Below are positions 51,540 through 62,471 of a DNA stretch of 64,000 nt, piece by piece (the first letter of the stretch is position 1; each line of letters begins with the position of its first letter). Both the position numbers and the translations under genes were made by a program. The stretch is from Malurus cyaneus samueli (lineage: Eukaryota > Chordata > Aves > Passeriformes > Maluridae), in assembly GCA_009741485.1 (NCBI GenBank), contig CM019216.1, positions 27,607,741 to 27,671,740 of the forward strand, in the 5' to 3' direction. The notes beneath the pieces were generated by a model. That model saw only the letters and a list, made by a program, of their open reading frames with translations. It did no database searches and was not told where the DNA came from.

Positions 51540-51871
51540 GTATGTTCATGGGGTCGTCTTCTATGCCATTTACCACACAACCATCAACTCACTTTCAAGG
51601 CTTTCCAGCCATGGGAGTTCCTGTGCCAGCAGCAACTGGGATGATGGGAAACATGATGGGACAATCAGTGCCAGTCATGGGACAAAGCACAGGCATGATG
51701 GGAATGGGAATGCCCAATGGATTTACTGGTACCGCACAAACTGGTGTGATGGGACTTCCTCAAACTGTCGTTGGACCTCAAGGTGGTGGAATGGTGGGAC
51801 AGATGGTCACACCACCACAAAACAAGTATGGATTGCAACAAAACCAACAAGCTCAATGGAACCTGTCTCAG
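51540..51871 (+). CDS. SMAP1: SMAP1 exon, Met/Gly/Gln-rich tail
   Basis: This is the largest coding exon here: 332 nt, about 110 codons, phase 1 entry and phase 0 exit, between ttgttccag and gtaaag. It begins MFMGSSSMPFTTQPSTHFQG, followed by FPAMGVPVPAATG. A low-complexity run of M-M-G, M-G-Q-S and M-G-M repeats follows. It then reads PNGFTGTAQTGVMGLPQTVV, GPQGGGMVGQM, and a Gln/Asn-rich end QNQQAQWNLSQ. In SMAP2 the corresponding C-terminal region contacts the clathrin assembly protein CALM; the same for SMAP1 is by analogy. Compared with my memory of human SMAP1, the MG-repeat part is a few residues longer, consistent with slippage of ATGGGA units in the DNA. A second frame also stays open across this exon but does not look like protein. 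Confidence 0.95.
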
Positions 51872-54174
51872 GTAAAGACTGGATGTTCACAGACAAGAGT
51901 GCTTTAGGAAAGATGATGCTTTTCAGACACAAAATGTGTAGCTTTAAGAGGAAGGTGTGGCATAGCCATGTTACAGACTGCTGGACTGTGAGCTGCTCAA
52001 GGCATGTGTTAATAGTGAATAGTCCGATTAAAGGTAACTGCTACATAAGCAGAGAATGATTCTGCCAAGGTAGACCAAACTCAGTTCTCTGCTTCCATTG
52101 CTCTTCTCATCCTGTTACCAGAGCCAACCAGGCTAGAGAGTTCTGAATGTAAAAACAATCTTATACCTAAAAGCAGAATTCAACTGCTTGACAATAACTC
52201 TTAACAACGAATACGTTCCTTCACAGACTTCAGGGTAAATTTTGGTGGAATGTGAAGTGCTTTGTGCTCTTAACATTTTCCTGTAGATAATTGGCTTTGG
52301 TGCATCTGTTATTTATCTGTAGCATTTCCATCCTATTTTTAAACATGTTTAAAAGGTTCTCTAGAAGTTAATGTACATGTAGTACTGATTTTTACATTTT
52401 CCAAGGAAACATTTTGAAATCAGGTATTTCAGAGTTTATTGGGGCAAGGCGAGGTGGAGACCTAAATTATTCTCTTGGAGGTCAGCATGGATAGTAGCAA
52501 CTATTTTTTTCATACTATTGTTTGGATTATGATAATAATATAATAATTTCATGCTGCTTACTTAGTAATTCAGGAAGAGAACCTTAGTGACTGACTTAAA
52601 CTGGATAATAAAAAATTTTTACTGTTCTGCTCAGTCGCTCAGTTTTATGGTGTGAACATATGAAGGTAAACCGCATTTCCTACATGGATAAAACAGCTCC
52701 TGTTGGAAAATACAGGCTGTCATTCTGCTTTGAAAAGTAATTCTTTAAGGTGAGAATTTCAAAATGTCAGATCAAAAAAATCTGTGGGTTTACTGGTGAC
52801 AGTCTTTTCCTTGGTTGCTAGCTTTAAAAGACCCATGCTGGCTTTGAAATTAAAATCTTCCTTCTTATCAAATACATGTTAAAAGTTGGCTCCTAGAACA
52901 AGCTCTTCACATGTTCCTGTATCCCTTGCACATCAGAGGATGTCAGTATGACATTCCACAGTCTGTAGGAGAACCCTGATCTAAACTCTGACTCCAGTTG
53001 AAAGGGGGAGAGCTTGCTTTACTTACCAGACTAACATGTTTCATATAGTCTGCTGCTTAAGAATTCTGCTCCAGAAGAGATGAGCCACTGGGTAAAGCAT
53101 TCTTTCATCAGCTTTTTTTAGATTTCCTGGTTCAGTGGTAGGTTCTTTTTCGCAGATACACAGTTCTGTGTGAAAGCACACAGAACTTAATTTTGTATTA
53201 ACTGAAATATTAGTTTGCACTTTACTTAATTTTTCACCACTGTTTCACATGGTGAAATGTTTCACATTTTGCAACCTGATATTGTTCACTCATGCTTACA
53301 TGAGCTCTGACTTTTACCTAGTGCTGCCTTTTACTTGAATCTAATGTTAGTTATCAAAAATTCTTGTTCATTGGCTCTGATTATTAATTGTTCCAAATGC
53401 TCTTTTGCTCTCAAACTCAATTTTGACATTGATCGCTGAAAATTACAATGACTAGATTTTTGCAAAGAGTACAGATAGTTCTGCAACACCCCTGAAGTCA
53501 ATGTGCTGAATTTTGAATTCTTTCCCACCTCTAACTAGATGTTAAATGCACGTGAATTTAATGTGAAATATTTAATTCATTTTTTAAGGAAATACAGTAT
53601 CTTTAGCAAGGGTGGTTAGATTTAGATAACACTCAAGTTTATAAATCCACCTCACTCTTTGTTGATTTCTACCTAAATTGACAATTTCTATAAAAACTGA
53701 TGTAGTCAAGGTTATGAAGTCTCCAAGAAATGTTGCTGGGAAAAAAATATCTGGAGCTGCAAGTGCAGACAAGACTGTATTACCAGCTTTGCTGTTTCTT
53801 TATCACAGTTGCCACAATTTCGTTTGTTAGCTTTGAAACTGTGAAAGCACTTTTACCAACCAGCCACATTGGCCACCTCCTTCACATGCTGTCAGTTCTC
53901 TGGTGGAACATTCATACAGATGTGACATATACACCAAGTGCTGCAGCCCATCAGCTGGTATATGGTGGTGATAGAATGGCTCCAGAACAGCTGGTAGCAT
54001 GGCAAAAGGCTTAGAAACTTAGATGGGCTCAATATTATTATTAGATGAGAAATACTTTTAGGGAAACGTACCCATAACTGGGTAGCTGGTTGGAGGCAGG
54101 ACTGCTTTTGGTTACCAATATGCTGTGTTTCAGTGCCAGTGCTAACCAGGCTCATGTGTGTGTGTGCTTTGCAG
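51872..54174 (+). other. SMAP1: Last SMAP1 intron
   Basis: A 2.3-kb phase-0 intron from gtaaag to gtgctttgcag, with a short (TG)n run directly before the acceptor (near 54154-54166). Apart from that, nothing recognisable. Confidence 0.85.
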
Positions 54175-54309
54175 ATGAATCAGCAAATGGCTGGAATGAA
54201 CCTCAGCAGTTCCAGCAACGTGATGGGCTTTGGCCAGCCCCCCAGCACAGCCGCAGGATGGACTGGAAGCTCCTCTGGCCAGACTCTCAGCACACAGCTG
54301 TGGAAATGA
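54175..54309 (+). CDS. SMAP1: SMAP1 terminal coding exon with stop
   Basis: This exon has 44 codons plus TGA (54307-54309), entered in phase 0 after ctttgcag. The translation starts MNQQMAGMNLSSSSNVMGFG, continues QPPSTAAGWTGSSSGQT and ends LSTQLWK. The end is diagnostic: vertebrate SMAP1 finishes with A-G-W-[ST]-G-S-S-S-G-Q-T-L-S-T-Q-L-W-K. The ATG at the exon start is internal, not an initiation codon. The stop is followed by an AT-rich 3' UTR that runs toward the convergent B3GAT2 gene. Confidence 0.96.
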   Translation: MNQQMAGMNLSSSSNVMGFGQPPSTAAGWTGSSSGQTLSTQLWK

Positions 54310-55173
54310 AAGTTGCAATAGAAATCTTTCCCAGAACAGCCACCTAACATTCCTTGTTCAAATACATTTACTTTTGCTGTTCCTTCCATGTACATATATA
54401 TTCTTTTTCTTTTTTCCCAGCTGTTCAGATTAAGAATATAACTGACTGACCGTGTTGTGGTCTATATTGATTTAAATTTGATGTAGTGAAAAGCAGATCA
54501 AGAATATATTTATACATCATTGGAAGCATTTTCATACAATGCATATGATTTCATAGACCATATTAAGAAGCTGCTTAACCACATACTGATTTTTTTCTCC
54601 CTCAAAATTCTAGATCAAATGTTTGCATATAAGGGATGTAGCTATCATGTTAGTAATATCCAAAAATATGAACCCCGAGCCCCCAAAATTACCCAGTAAT
54701 CCTGTAGAAGGTACTGTATGAACAAATGTTTAATCATATATAAATAGAATGTAAATGTATCACTGAGCAATGTTTTCTAGTGTATCAAACAAATTTTGTT
54801 TCATCATACATTTCACTGTGACGTTATTATGGTGTGCATAACAGGGAATGTTATTATCGAAAGAAAGATAAACCTGGATGTTACTGTAGTTCTACAAATC
54901 CATAGTTTATTCTTTTAAAGATGAGCATTTGATGCATTTGAGTTTCCCATGGTAAAGTCTCCAACCTGGCTCAGGAGGCAGGCACACAGTGTTAAAGCTG
55001 AGAACTGACAGCACAATATGCATTCAAGGTAACTCAATGTGAGCAGATACATTTTGTCTTGCAGAGAGATCCAGGTTTATGACAGTGATTGTGTTTACAT
55101 TTTATGGTGCCTCGTAATGATAAAATGTTATTTCCCTATATTAAAAGGATAAATCCGTAAATGATTGTGGGTT

Positions 55174-55179
55174 TTTATT
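55174..55179 (-). terminator. B3GAT2: Candidate B3GAT2 poly(A) signal AATAAA
   Basis: TTTATT on the + strand gives AATAAA on the B3GAT2 strand, about 450 nt after its stop. Other copies are at 55417-55422 (about 200 nt after the stop) and 54906-54911 (about 720 nt). Which one is used cannot be read from the sequence. Confidence 0.4.
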
Positions 55180-55393
55180 TCATTATTGTACGACCTATTT
55201 GACCGCTACTTTTAATGAAGTAAAGCATGTTCAGTTTGGAGGATCCATTTATGCAGATACTTAGATCAACAGTTCGTGAGTTAAAATCAATTTATAATTA
55301 CACAATTAAGCTGGATGAATACAAAAAGTATATACATAAATAATGATTTTGAAAATACTCCATTGCAGCCATGTTTCTCTATGTGGAAACAGC

Positions 55394-55399
55394 ATTAAA
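55394..55399 (+). terminator. SMAP1: Candidate SMAP1 poly(A) signal ATTAAA
   Basis: The common variant hexamer ATTAAA, about 1.08 kb after the SMAP1 stop, is followed by a T/G-containing stretch ('tgtcagtttatt'). No canonical AATAAA lies between the stop and this site. Confidence 0.4.
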
Positions 55400-55627
55400 A
55401 CAAAGGTAAGTGTCAGTTTATTAAGCTGAGAGTTCAGAAATGCATGCAGACAAGTTAGAACAAAGCACACCCACTTGATTTGCTTATTAAGAGTCTCTGA
55501 CAGCTTCCTTTTTTTCCACAGAAGTCCATCAGGTCTCAGGCAGAACTAGATGATTTTAGCTGTCTGAACTGGGACACGTGCTGGTGCCTTCGCTGTCCTG
55601 CCCTTGCTGTGGGACTGTCTCCCCATG

Positions 55628-55714
55628 TCATACCTCAATATTGACTGTGTCCAGGTGGTACTTTGGCTCGTTAGCTAAATTCACTTTCTCCGTTCGTGTG
55701 TGCCACACCAGAAC
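55628..55714 (-). CDS. B3GAT2: B3GAT2 last coding exon
   Basis: B3GAT2 (GlcAT-S) is a type II Golgi membrane enzyme. It transfers glucuronic acid from UDP-GlcA in beta-1,3 linkage to terminal galactose and so makes the precursor of the HNK-1 carbohydrate. This exon codes 28 residues and TGA (55630-55628), starting after ttctag in phase 0. It begins VLVWHTRTEKVNLANEPKYH and ends LDTVNIEV. The V-L-V-W-H-T-R-T-E-K block is the family signature; by alignment with GlcAT-I its His and Arg correspond to His308 and Arg310, which contact UDP. The C-terminal I-E-V is also a family hallmark. The choice of B3GAT2 over B3GAT1 rests on the tail sequence and on the SMAP1 neighbour. Confidence 0.94.
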   Translation of the reverse strand, partial: VLVWHTRTEKVNLANEPKYHLDTVNIEV

Positions 55715-55794
55715 CTAGAAAAATAACATTTGTATCTGTGATGTCATCTGCAGAGATGACATGAAAGCTTTTCAGAAAGTGTGGAAATCAGTAC
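55715..55794 (-). other. B3GAT2: 80-nt B3GAT2 mini-intron with internal hairpin
   Basis: On the - strand it runs from gtactg to tttttctag. Intron nucleotides 33-54 (55762-55741) form a perfect 9-bp inverted repeat, atgtcatct and agatgacat, around a 4-nt loop. The right arm overlaps a ctgcag that looks like a better acceptor than the real one. Retention would add 16 residues and then a TGA. Confidence 0.9.
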
Positions 55795-55943
55795 CTTTGT
55801 GCAGTTGTTTGCTTTTGGCTCCAGTTCCTCCACTGTTGTTATCTGTTTTAGAAAATCAGATTCTTGCATTCCTGGTTGAGAACCACGACGCTTGAATACA
55901 GCTTTGGGATGCGACAGGATCACCTGAAGACTCACAGCAAATC
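55795..55943 (-). CDS. B3GAT2: B3GAT2 exon with catalytic Glu
   Basis: This exon has 149 nt, with phase 1 entry after ctctccaag and phase 0 exit before gtactg. The translation is (G)FAVSLQVILSHPKAVFKRR, then GSQPGMQESDFLKQIT, then TVEELEPKANNCTK. The Glu in G-M-Q-E-S-D-F (codon at 55863-55861) aligns with Glu281 of human GlcAT-I (B3GAT3), the general base that deprotonates the acceptor hydroxyl, so catalysis should be intact. L-E-P-K-A-N-N-C-T matches the conserved L-E-P-[KR]-A-x-N-C-T of the family and holds an N-C-T glycosylation sequon. Its length and boundaries agree with its neighbours on both sides. Confidence 0.95.
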
Positions 55944-58900
55944 CTTGGAGAGAGTGGGACAGAGAAGAAGGTTGAGGAAAAACCTTTAGGCCTCACATTT
56001 TCATCCAGTTACATTTATGCTTAGAAATCTCCCATGTTCTTTTAAAAAAAGTGTAAATTTAATCATGTGGATAGACAGTATTTGGTAGGTTTGTACTTCC
56101 TACATTATTTTATTTAGTTTTGTTTTGCCCTGAAGATACAATAATATTTTTTTAATTGCACCATATTTTCAATGTGTTTCATCTATTTCCTGTCATATAG
56201 GTAATATATGCTTTCTTGCCTGAAAAGTCAGATATTGCTAAGATCTTGAGCTATTCTTCCTTTCTGCTTTTAATTAAGAAATAAAACAATTATAAGTAAA
56301 ACAATGTATAAAATTTATACTGTACAAACCACTCTATGCTTCAAGGTGAGAGTCGGAAAAAAATGTTAAATTTGTTACAGCTGTGATCTTTAGGTAGTTT
56401 AGCCTGTAAGGTTTTACCATCTTTGTTGAGACAAGACAAGTCCTAATAATGCTCTGCCTGGGGAATGACTTTTCACACCTGTGGTGTGCCAGGCAGCCCC
56501 AGCTGCTCTGAGCCTGGCACACACAGCTCAGTGCACACAACTCTCTGCCTTTCTTTACTAACATGTATCAAGTACCTCAGATTGCAAACTGAGAAATCAT
56601 TGGTTTGAACAAACTCACCCTCTCTGAAGAAGCTCCCATGAATCTCTAGTTTACCGTTATTTACAGATCTCTCCCATTTTCCTTCAGCAGTGCTCAGCCA
56701 TGGGTATGTTTCTATAACTATGACTCAAAAACTCCACTGATAGACTTGTAAGGAAAAATTACATTTGTAACTAACTCTTGCCAAGCCTACCAAGGAAATC
56801 CTTTCTTTATCAGCTCAGAGTGGTTCCAGCTCTCCCTTTATGACACAAGTAGTAAAAGATCAGACGTCAGTTCTGGAAAACTCCAAGAACATTTAATTCT
56901 AAAGCTACTTTTAAAATTTTATCAGTTTAAAATCGATCATAACTTTCTCTAACTTAATGTAATTCTGACCGCTTTTTTAGTAGAAGTGTCTTGCTACTAT
57001 ATTTTCCTTGACAGTATCTGTGACTTTTACAGGAGCCTTTTGAAGAGGAAAATACAAGGAAGCAATACATGCAAAAAAGGACACACTGAAACCATTTTAT
57101 CATGCTCTTGCTTGTAGGAAAGCAAAGGAAGACACAAGAAAGTTTGTTTTGTTTTCAGTAAGGATTTGGATCCTGATGAAGACTGTGAGTTGGATATAAA
57201 GTCCCAATTCACTGATGGACACAGCTGCAGAAAACATTCATACATTTATGTATCTTTATAATAATTTATATATATTTTATATATTTATATATCTTTTATA
57301 TGGCTTAATACATCCTGTCCTGCCTGAGGTAAAGAATAGGTGTCTAGATGGACAGGGCTTGCCCACACCCTGCAGAGCCTGGGCATGATGGAGCACAAGG
57401 TGGGCTCTATCCCAGTGCTCTTGGTAGCAAGTGTAATCATTTGGAAAGAGGGTGAGAGTTTAAAATCCCTCAGCAGTATGTACAGCCAGCTTGCTGCACT
57501 TTGAAAGCAGACCAGAGACTTGGTACTGATGAGCAAAATGGTCTGCTTCAGTTTAATGGTTTTAGTTAGGTTTTATTGGGGTTTTTTCCTCAGAACAAAC
57601 CATACATTTTGGATGCAACTGGGCTTTGATCATTTTGGACATCAAAAAAAGAGAAAGTCGCTTTGCATGGGAAGGCATTTTTTGGACCCTGATTAGCTGT
57701 GTGAACTGCTGTCTTTTAAATATATTTAAGATTCAAGTTGCCCATGCATAAAGAAGAAAATGAAGTAAACACCAAAATTAGTGTCCTAGATTTTAGTGCA
57801 CAGAAAGAATCCCATTCTAAGCAGAAGAGACGCAGATTTTCTGCAGTTTATCTTTGCGGTGTCAGCATGCGTCCCTGGACCTACAGCCTCTACTTACCCA
57901 TACATTAATTTCTCATAGATTGTCTTGTTGCAAGGCTTGCTCCTCTGATGAGAAAATTGCATTGCATCCTGGGGATGGATTTCTCCTACACACAGATGTT
58001 CATATGGGCCATGCCCCCCCTGCAAGTGACACATGCCTTTGCTACCATGCTATTGCAAATTATCATTTGAAAGTGCTGTCAAAACTCAGGCATCAAATAA
58101 ATGTTAAATTATAAACTGAATGTTGCAGTTGGCAAGGACATGGACTACTGTGCACTGGCTGTCCTCAGGTTTGTTTCCTTGGTCAGGGTCCATGCAGTCT
58201 TTGTTTGTTAAATCCAGTAAAGCAGGAACTTGAAGAGAGAACAGCTCAAGGAGACTTATCTGCTGGCTCTCTTGTTCAGCTCTGCTTTATAACTGCTTTA
58301 ATTTCATACGTATGACATTTTGTAAGATGGACTTGAGAGAAAAACTTTCTAGGGACAACTTTCAGTTGATTTTATCAGATGTGTCATTTTGGTGTCTGAA
58401 TGAGAAGATGCAGCTCGGGTTTTGACCAGACTGGCAATAATTATTTCTCTCATTAGATAATGATCCTGTGCTAATAGATGAAAAGACACTGCTGTTTTGA
58501 ATTCTATCACTAAACACGGATTAGTCTGAGATTACCATCTCCAGTGTAGCGTAACTGAACAGTGCTTACACGAATACAGTTATTTCATTTAATCATTATT
58601 CCTACAAGGTCATATTGGGCTTAACTTCACATGAAATGCCACAAGACAATTTCATAGCTGGAGTGTGAAGAGGTGTTTAGGGGTTTTTTGGTGTTTAATG
58701 GAAGGTTGTAAATTAAATCTAATTGGCTGAAGAGCCACATAGATAGGAATTAATTTGTGGGAGGACAAAGTACCTGGGAGACATAGCAAAGATTACATCT
58801 ATTCTTCTATCAACGTAAGCTATTTCTGTTCATTCACACCTTGACTTGTGTTAGAGCACTGGCTTCTATTAAAAGGCAGAACCATTTTTCTTCATCCTGT

Positions 58901-61900
58901 TAAACTTGAGCCCCTGTTCAAAGATGTTGTTGCTGTGGTCAATGCCATTGCTTCCTGGATGTTCTAGATAGGATAGTAGCTGAAGGCAAGCTGGAAACAG
59001 TTTCCACCCTCATTTCTGGAGCGTATAAATGCCAATAGTCAGTGCTGATTTTGAAACAGATGTGCTGGTTTTCACAGAGATCAAAGTCCCACCTTTGGCA
59101 TGAGCTCTGTGGCTTTCAGGTTCTCTTCTGCTGTGATTTTTTGGGTTGCAATAAGGAGAAATGCCTAACCTGGAGTTTTTGTTGTTCAGAGGAAAGGCAT
59201 CTGCTGACAATTCACCGTGAGAGGCACTTGATTATAAACTCAATGTTTAAAATAGTATTCACCCTTGGATGAAGGGGAGGTTGGTGCTTTTGGTTTCGGG
59301 GGTGGGAGGGGGAGTGTGCTGTCTGCCGTAGCCACTCCAAGATTTTTTGTTTGTGACTTCAGCAGTGGCTCTTTCAGACTCAGTCAAAATGTGCCATGGT
59401 TTACAGTGCCATGAGCAGGCTGGCTTTTTTACTCAGGGATCATCTAAGAAAGATGAGATGTACTGAAGATCTCATGACTGTAGCAAAAAGTAATAAAAAA
59501 GGTGGTTGCTTAGGCCCTAGCAGAGGTGCTTAGGGCACAGTGGATGAGCTCAGGACCCCAAGTCTAAAATCTGCTGGCCCAGTGATTTACAGTCACATGG
59601 TAATCTCTATGACTGAAGTAGCTCCTGGAATCCTAACGTAAAGCATCTACCTCCTTGAACAATCTTCACATTAGGAGAATTACAGTGTAAATGGCTGATC
59701 CAAAATTCTGGCACTGGGAACAAGCCAGAAGTAAAATGACATTTAATAAAGAAGTGTTGAAATCAGATCATACCTCAGAATCAGTGTTGCCTTTTGGCTT
59801 TCCACCTTCTCTCTCACTTTTCTTCCCTGAGGGTAAGCAAGTCTGTGTCAAACTCTAGAACCCACTTCCAGTTAAAAATTTAGAACTTCAAAAATACCTG
59901 AACTAATTCATATGGTATGTTGGTTGCCAGGCAAGAAGCAACACAGGAAACAGCTACTTTGCTTTCTGACACCAGTCTAGCATTGGAGAATAGAAGTGTC
60001 TGCCACAAATTTCTCAAAATAAGTAACCAGTGTTTAATGAACTGATGAAATGTGATTGCCATGTGCAAGTGTTTCAAAGAATCTAGGGAGATGGGCCAGC
60101 TAGGCCAGCCACTGAGCTGAGCCCAGTGAAATCAGCAGGACCTGTCCCCACTTGCAGTAATTTGAATTTGGCCTTCTATTTTGCAGTGTAGAATAAGAGG
60201 TTTATGTGCTTAAAGTCAAGGATGTGCTTCCTCTGAACAGCCACAAGTTAAATCAGCACTCCCAAACCTTTTAAGCCGTCACTCTGTTGATACCCAGCCT
60301 CATGATCAAATTCTTGTGAAAATCAATGTGAAAGATGGTTCAATAAACCAAAAGGAGCCTCCTTATCCAAGCGCTGGGAGTCAGAATATTAACTGTAGAC
60401 AGTTGATATATCTCCAGATTACTATTACTATATGTACCTATACTTTTTTCATGGCAATATTTTTAAAAGAGATCCTTGATCTTCCTTATGTGCAACATAC
60501 AGTATAACCTAGAGATACTTGTATATTTGGTACAGCAGATGGAAAGATGCCAGTGATGGACTACAGCATGGACTTGGGTTTGGTAGGAAGTCCTTCAGGT
60601 CCCTGGAGGTGTTTTGGGAGAGAAGGGCAAGAGTAGAAAAACTGCATGTTGACACATATCCTGTAGACTGCACCTGCTCAGACACCTGTGGAGTTCTGGA
60701 TTTGCAGTTCTGTTCTATTTGTGCCCTTCCACTGTATTCCTGAGGGGAATAAAGATGCAAATTTCACATCATTTTTTAGCAGTCTACACAGCATCCATTT
60801 CTCTCCTTGCTGAAATTGAAGATTTAATTTAATTTCTCCAGTATTTTTGGTGACTAATAGAAGTTCTCTCGCAAAATAGTGACTCCTTGTTTGTGGATCT
60901 GCAATAACTTCCTGTACTCTCAATGTTTTGGGTTTTTTTTTTTTTTGTCTCTACAACACTCTCTTATGTGACTGGTCAAAGCACAAGCAGGCAGTGCTCC
61001 TAATGGAGCTGTTTTTCCATCATGGCAGTGATTCAGCCAGCATTTGCAAAATAAACATCATAAGAACTTCCATCTCAGAGTTAGAGTCCCTTGGCCAGTG
61101 TTGTGTAATGGCTTTCTGCCTGCTGCTAATGAATTGCAAATCACACTCTCACCTTTATAATGCCATCAGTAATCCCTTCTGGAGCTCAGTATCAATATCT
61201 CTAAATCCACAGGCAGGGACTGTTAAAGTGCACAGCTGCAGTCCTCAACACGCTGCATGGTTTTGGGCATTGAATCCCTACTTCACCCTTGAGGAACACC
61301 TCTACTGGAACGCCCAAATACTTTTATGCCAAATGGTAATGTTGACTTGGAATGCCTCTACAGTGCTGAAAAATTCACCTGTTAACCTTTTTGTCCTTGA
61401 GGTGTTAAAAGCTACCAGTCCTCCCTTATTTACCCTTTTTAACCAGTTAGACAGTAAATACTGTACATATTTTATCGAACCTTTCAATTAATATAACAGT
61501 ACTCTTTTATAAAGATGAGAAAGAACTGTACTGTACCCTTTTCCCTCTCCCAAAACAAGGGTATCAGAATAAAAAAATAACGGCGGCTATTTCTATCCCA
61601 TTCTTGCCCTTGTATTCTTACTTTTCCCCTTCCCTCCTGAATACAGAAGATGTCTAAGTGCCAATATTATATCATTTGCTGGGAAACCATCTTCTGCTCT
61701 GTCAGAAATTGGACTTGTGCAGAGTGATGATTCATGTGGCAGTTGTGAAAATATACAAAAGATTGTCTAAGCATGGACTGTCAGCAAGACAGAGCTGTGT
61801 GGTGTGCAAATGTCCCTGCAGAAGATTGATTAGATCCATTTTAAAGTTTTTCTGCCTTCATCTACCAGGCGATAGCTGTCAGTGATTTTTCCCTTAAGCC

Positions 61901-62326
61901 CAGTGTTTCAAACTATATCCATCTACAGTTATCACTGTCATTACAAATAACCAATGCAAAATGAATAATTTCATGATAAAGTAGCATTTTACAACATGAG
62001 GTCTAAGAAGGTCTGCATTTATACTGCCTGGTTTAGATTGATGACAGAATGACAGGCAAGCAGTCCTTGCAAAAATTGCCTGGATTAATTAATTTACAAT
62101 TAACTTGTTTCAGACAGAAAATTCATACAACATAAAAGCCAAGTTGCCACATAAAATTAAAAACAAAGTAAGTTCAGATACCATCAAGCAACAACTTAAT
62201 TAGACAAGATGTGCAAGACTTCCAGGATAGTTAGTGCCAAAGGGCTGCATGCCCTGCCGACACTTTGGAAGTTTTAGAAGCTCCTCAAATTGAGAAATCA
62301 TTTTGTGTATCCAAAATGATCCTTAC
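55944..62326 (-). other. B3GAT2: B3GAT2 intron, 6.4 kb
   Basis: A phase-1 intron running from gtaagg (62326 downward) to ccaag (55944). It has no CR1 copy that I recognise. An AT-rich patch of 'tatatatttt' units lies at about 57255-57305. A 187-codon + strand open frame (60928-61491) has no recognisable family. A few moderately GC-richer pieces (for example 57310-57440) show no exon structure. Confidence 0.8.
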
Positions 62327-62471
62327 CCGCCATGTCGATAGCGAAGGGCCTGTCAGCTCTCCAGCCCGTGTACCAGCCAACCACTTTGCCGTTCTCCACG
62401 ACCGGGCGCTCGTAGCGCCGGCCTCCCACCAGTCCCACGGGCCACACGGACACCTTGCGCGTCGTCCGCAT
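62327..62471 (-). CDS. B3GAT2: B3GAT2 exon, CpG-rich
   Basis: This exon has 145 nt, entered in phase 0 after cctcttgcag and left in phase 1 before gtaagg. The translation is [49 protein letters not shown]. The W-P-V-G-L-V-G-G block and the D-M-A-G-F-A-V junction into the next exon are family hallmarks of the beta-1,3-glucuronyltransferases. The ATG at the exon start is internal. The exon holds about 17 CpG in 145 bp, far above the flanking introns. Upstream residues, including the transmembrane anchor and the Mn-binding DxD motif, are in the first exon beyond position 64000; the three exons here give only the last 126 of roughly 323 residues. Confidence 0.95.

Larger units (their letters stand above)
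54310..55399 (+). other. SMAP1: SMAP1 3' UTR, probable extent
   Basis: Non-coding sequence follows the stop. The first good + strand poly(A) hexamer I see is ATTAAA at 55394-55399, so the UTR may be about 1.1 kb. Earlier ends with non-canonical hexamers are possible. The next canonical AATAAA on this strand is at 56280-56285, inside a B3GAT2 intron. The stretch is AT-rich with several TTTA/ATTTA elements and no repeats. It also contains candidate end signals of the opposite gene. Confidence 0.55.

Noticed and set aside
51286..52059. A 257-codon open frame overlapping the large SMAP1 exon in another frame, suggesting a second overlapping protein.
   Set aside because: It runs from intron through exon into intron without regard to splice sites. 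Its exon part (His/Trp/Asp/Gly-rich) is the expected shadow of repeated ATGGGA codons. The SMAP1 frame explains the exon fully.
54175..54177. The ATG at the start of the last SMAP1 exon as a translation start.
   Set aside because: It directly follows a gcag acceptor and joins in phase with the preceding exon. It is an internal Met of the conserved M-N-Q-Q-M run.
57255..57305. AT-rich 'tatata' stretch as a TATA promoter on either strand.
   Set aside because: It is a low-complexity AT repeat within an intron, without an initiator, a GC-rich surround or a downstream exon.
62469..62471. The ATG at the start of the CpG-rich B3GAT2 exon as a translation start with a CpG-island promoter.
   Set aside because: It follows a strong cctcttgcag acceptor, and the family has conserved sequence upstream of this Met, so the exon is internal.
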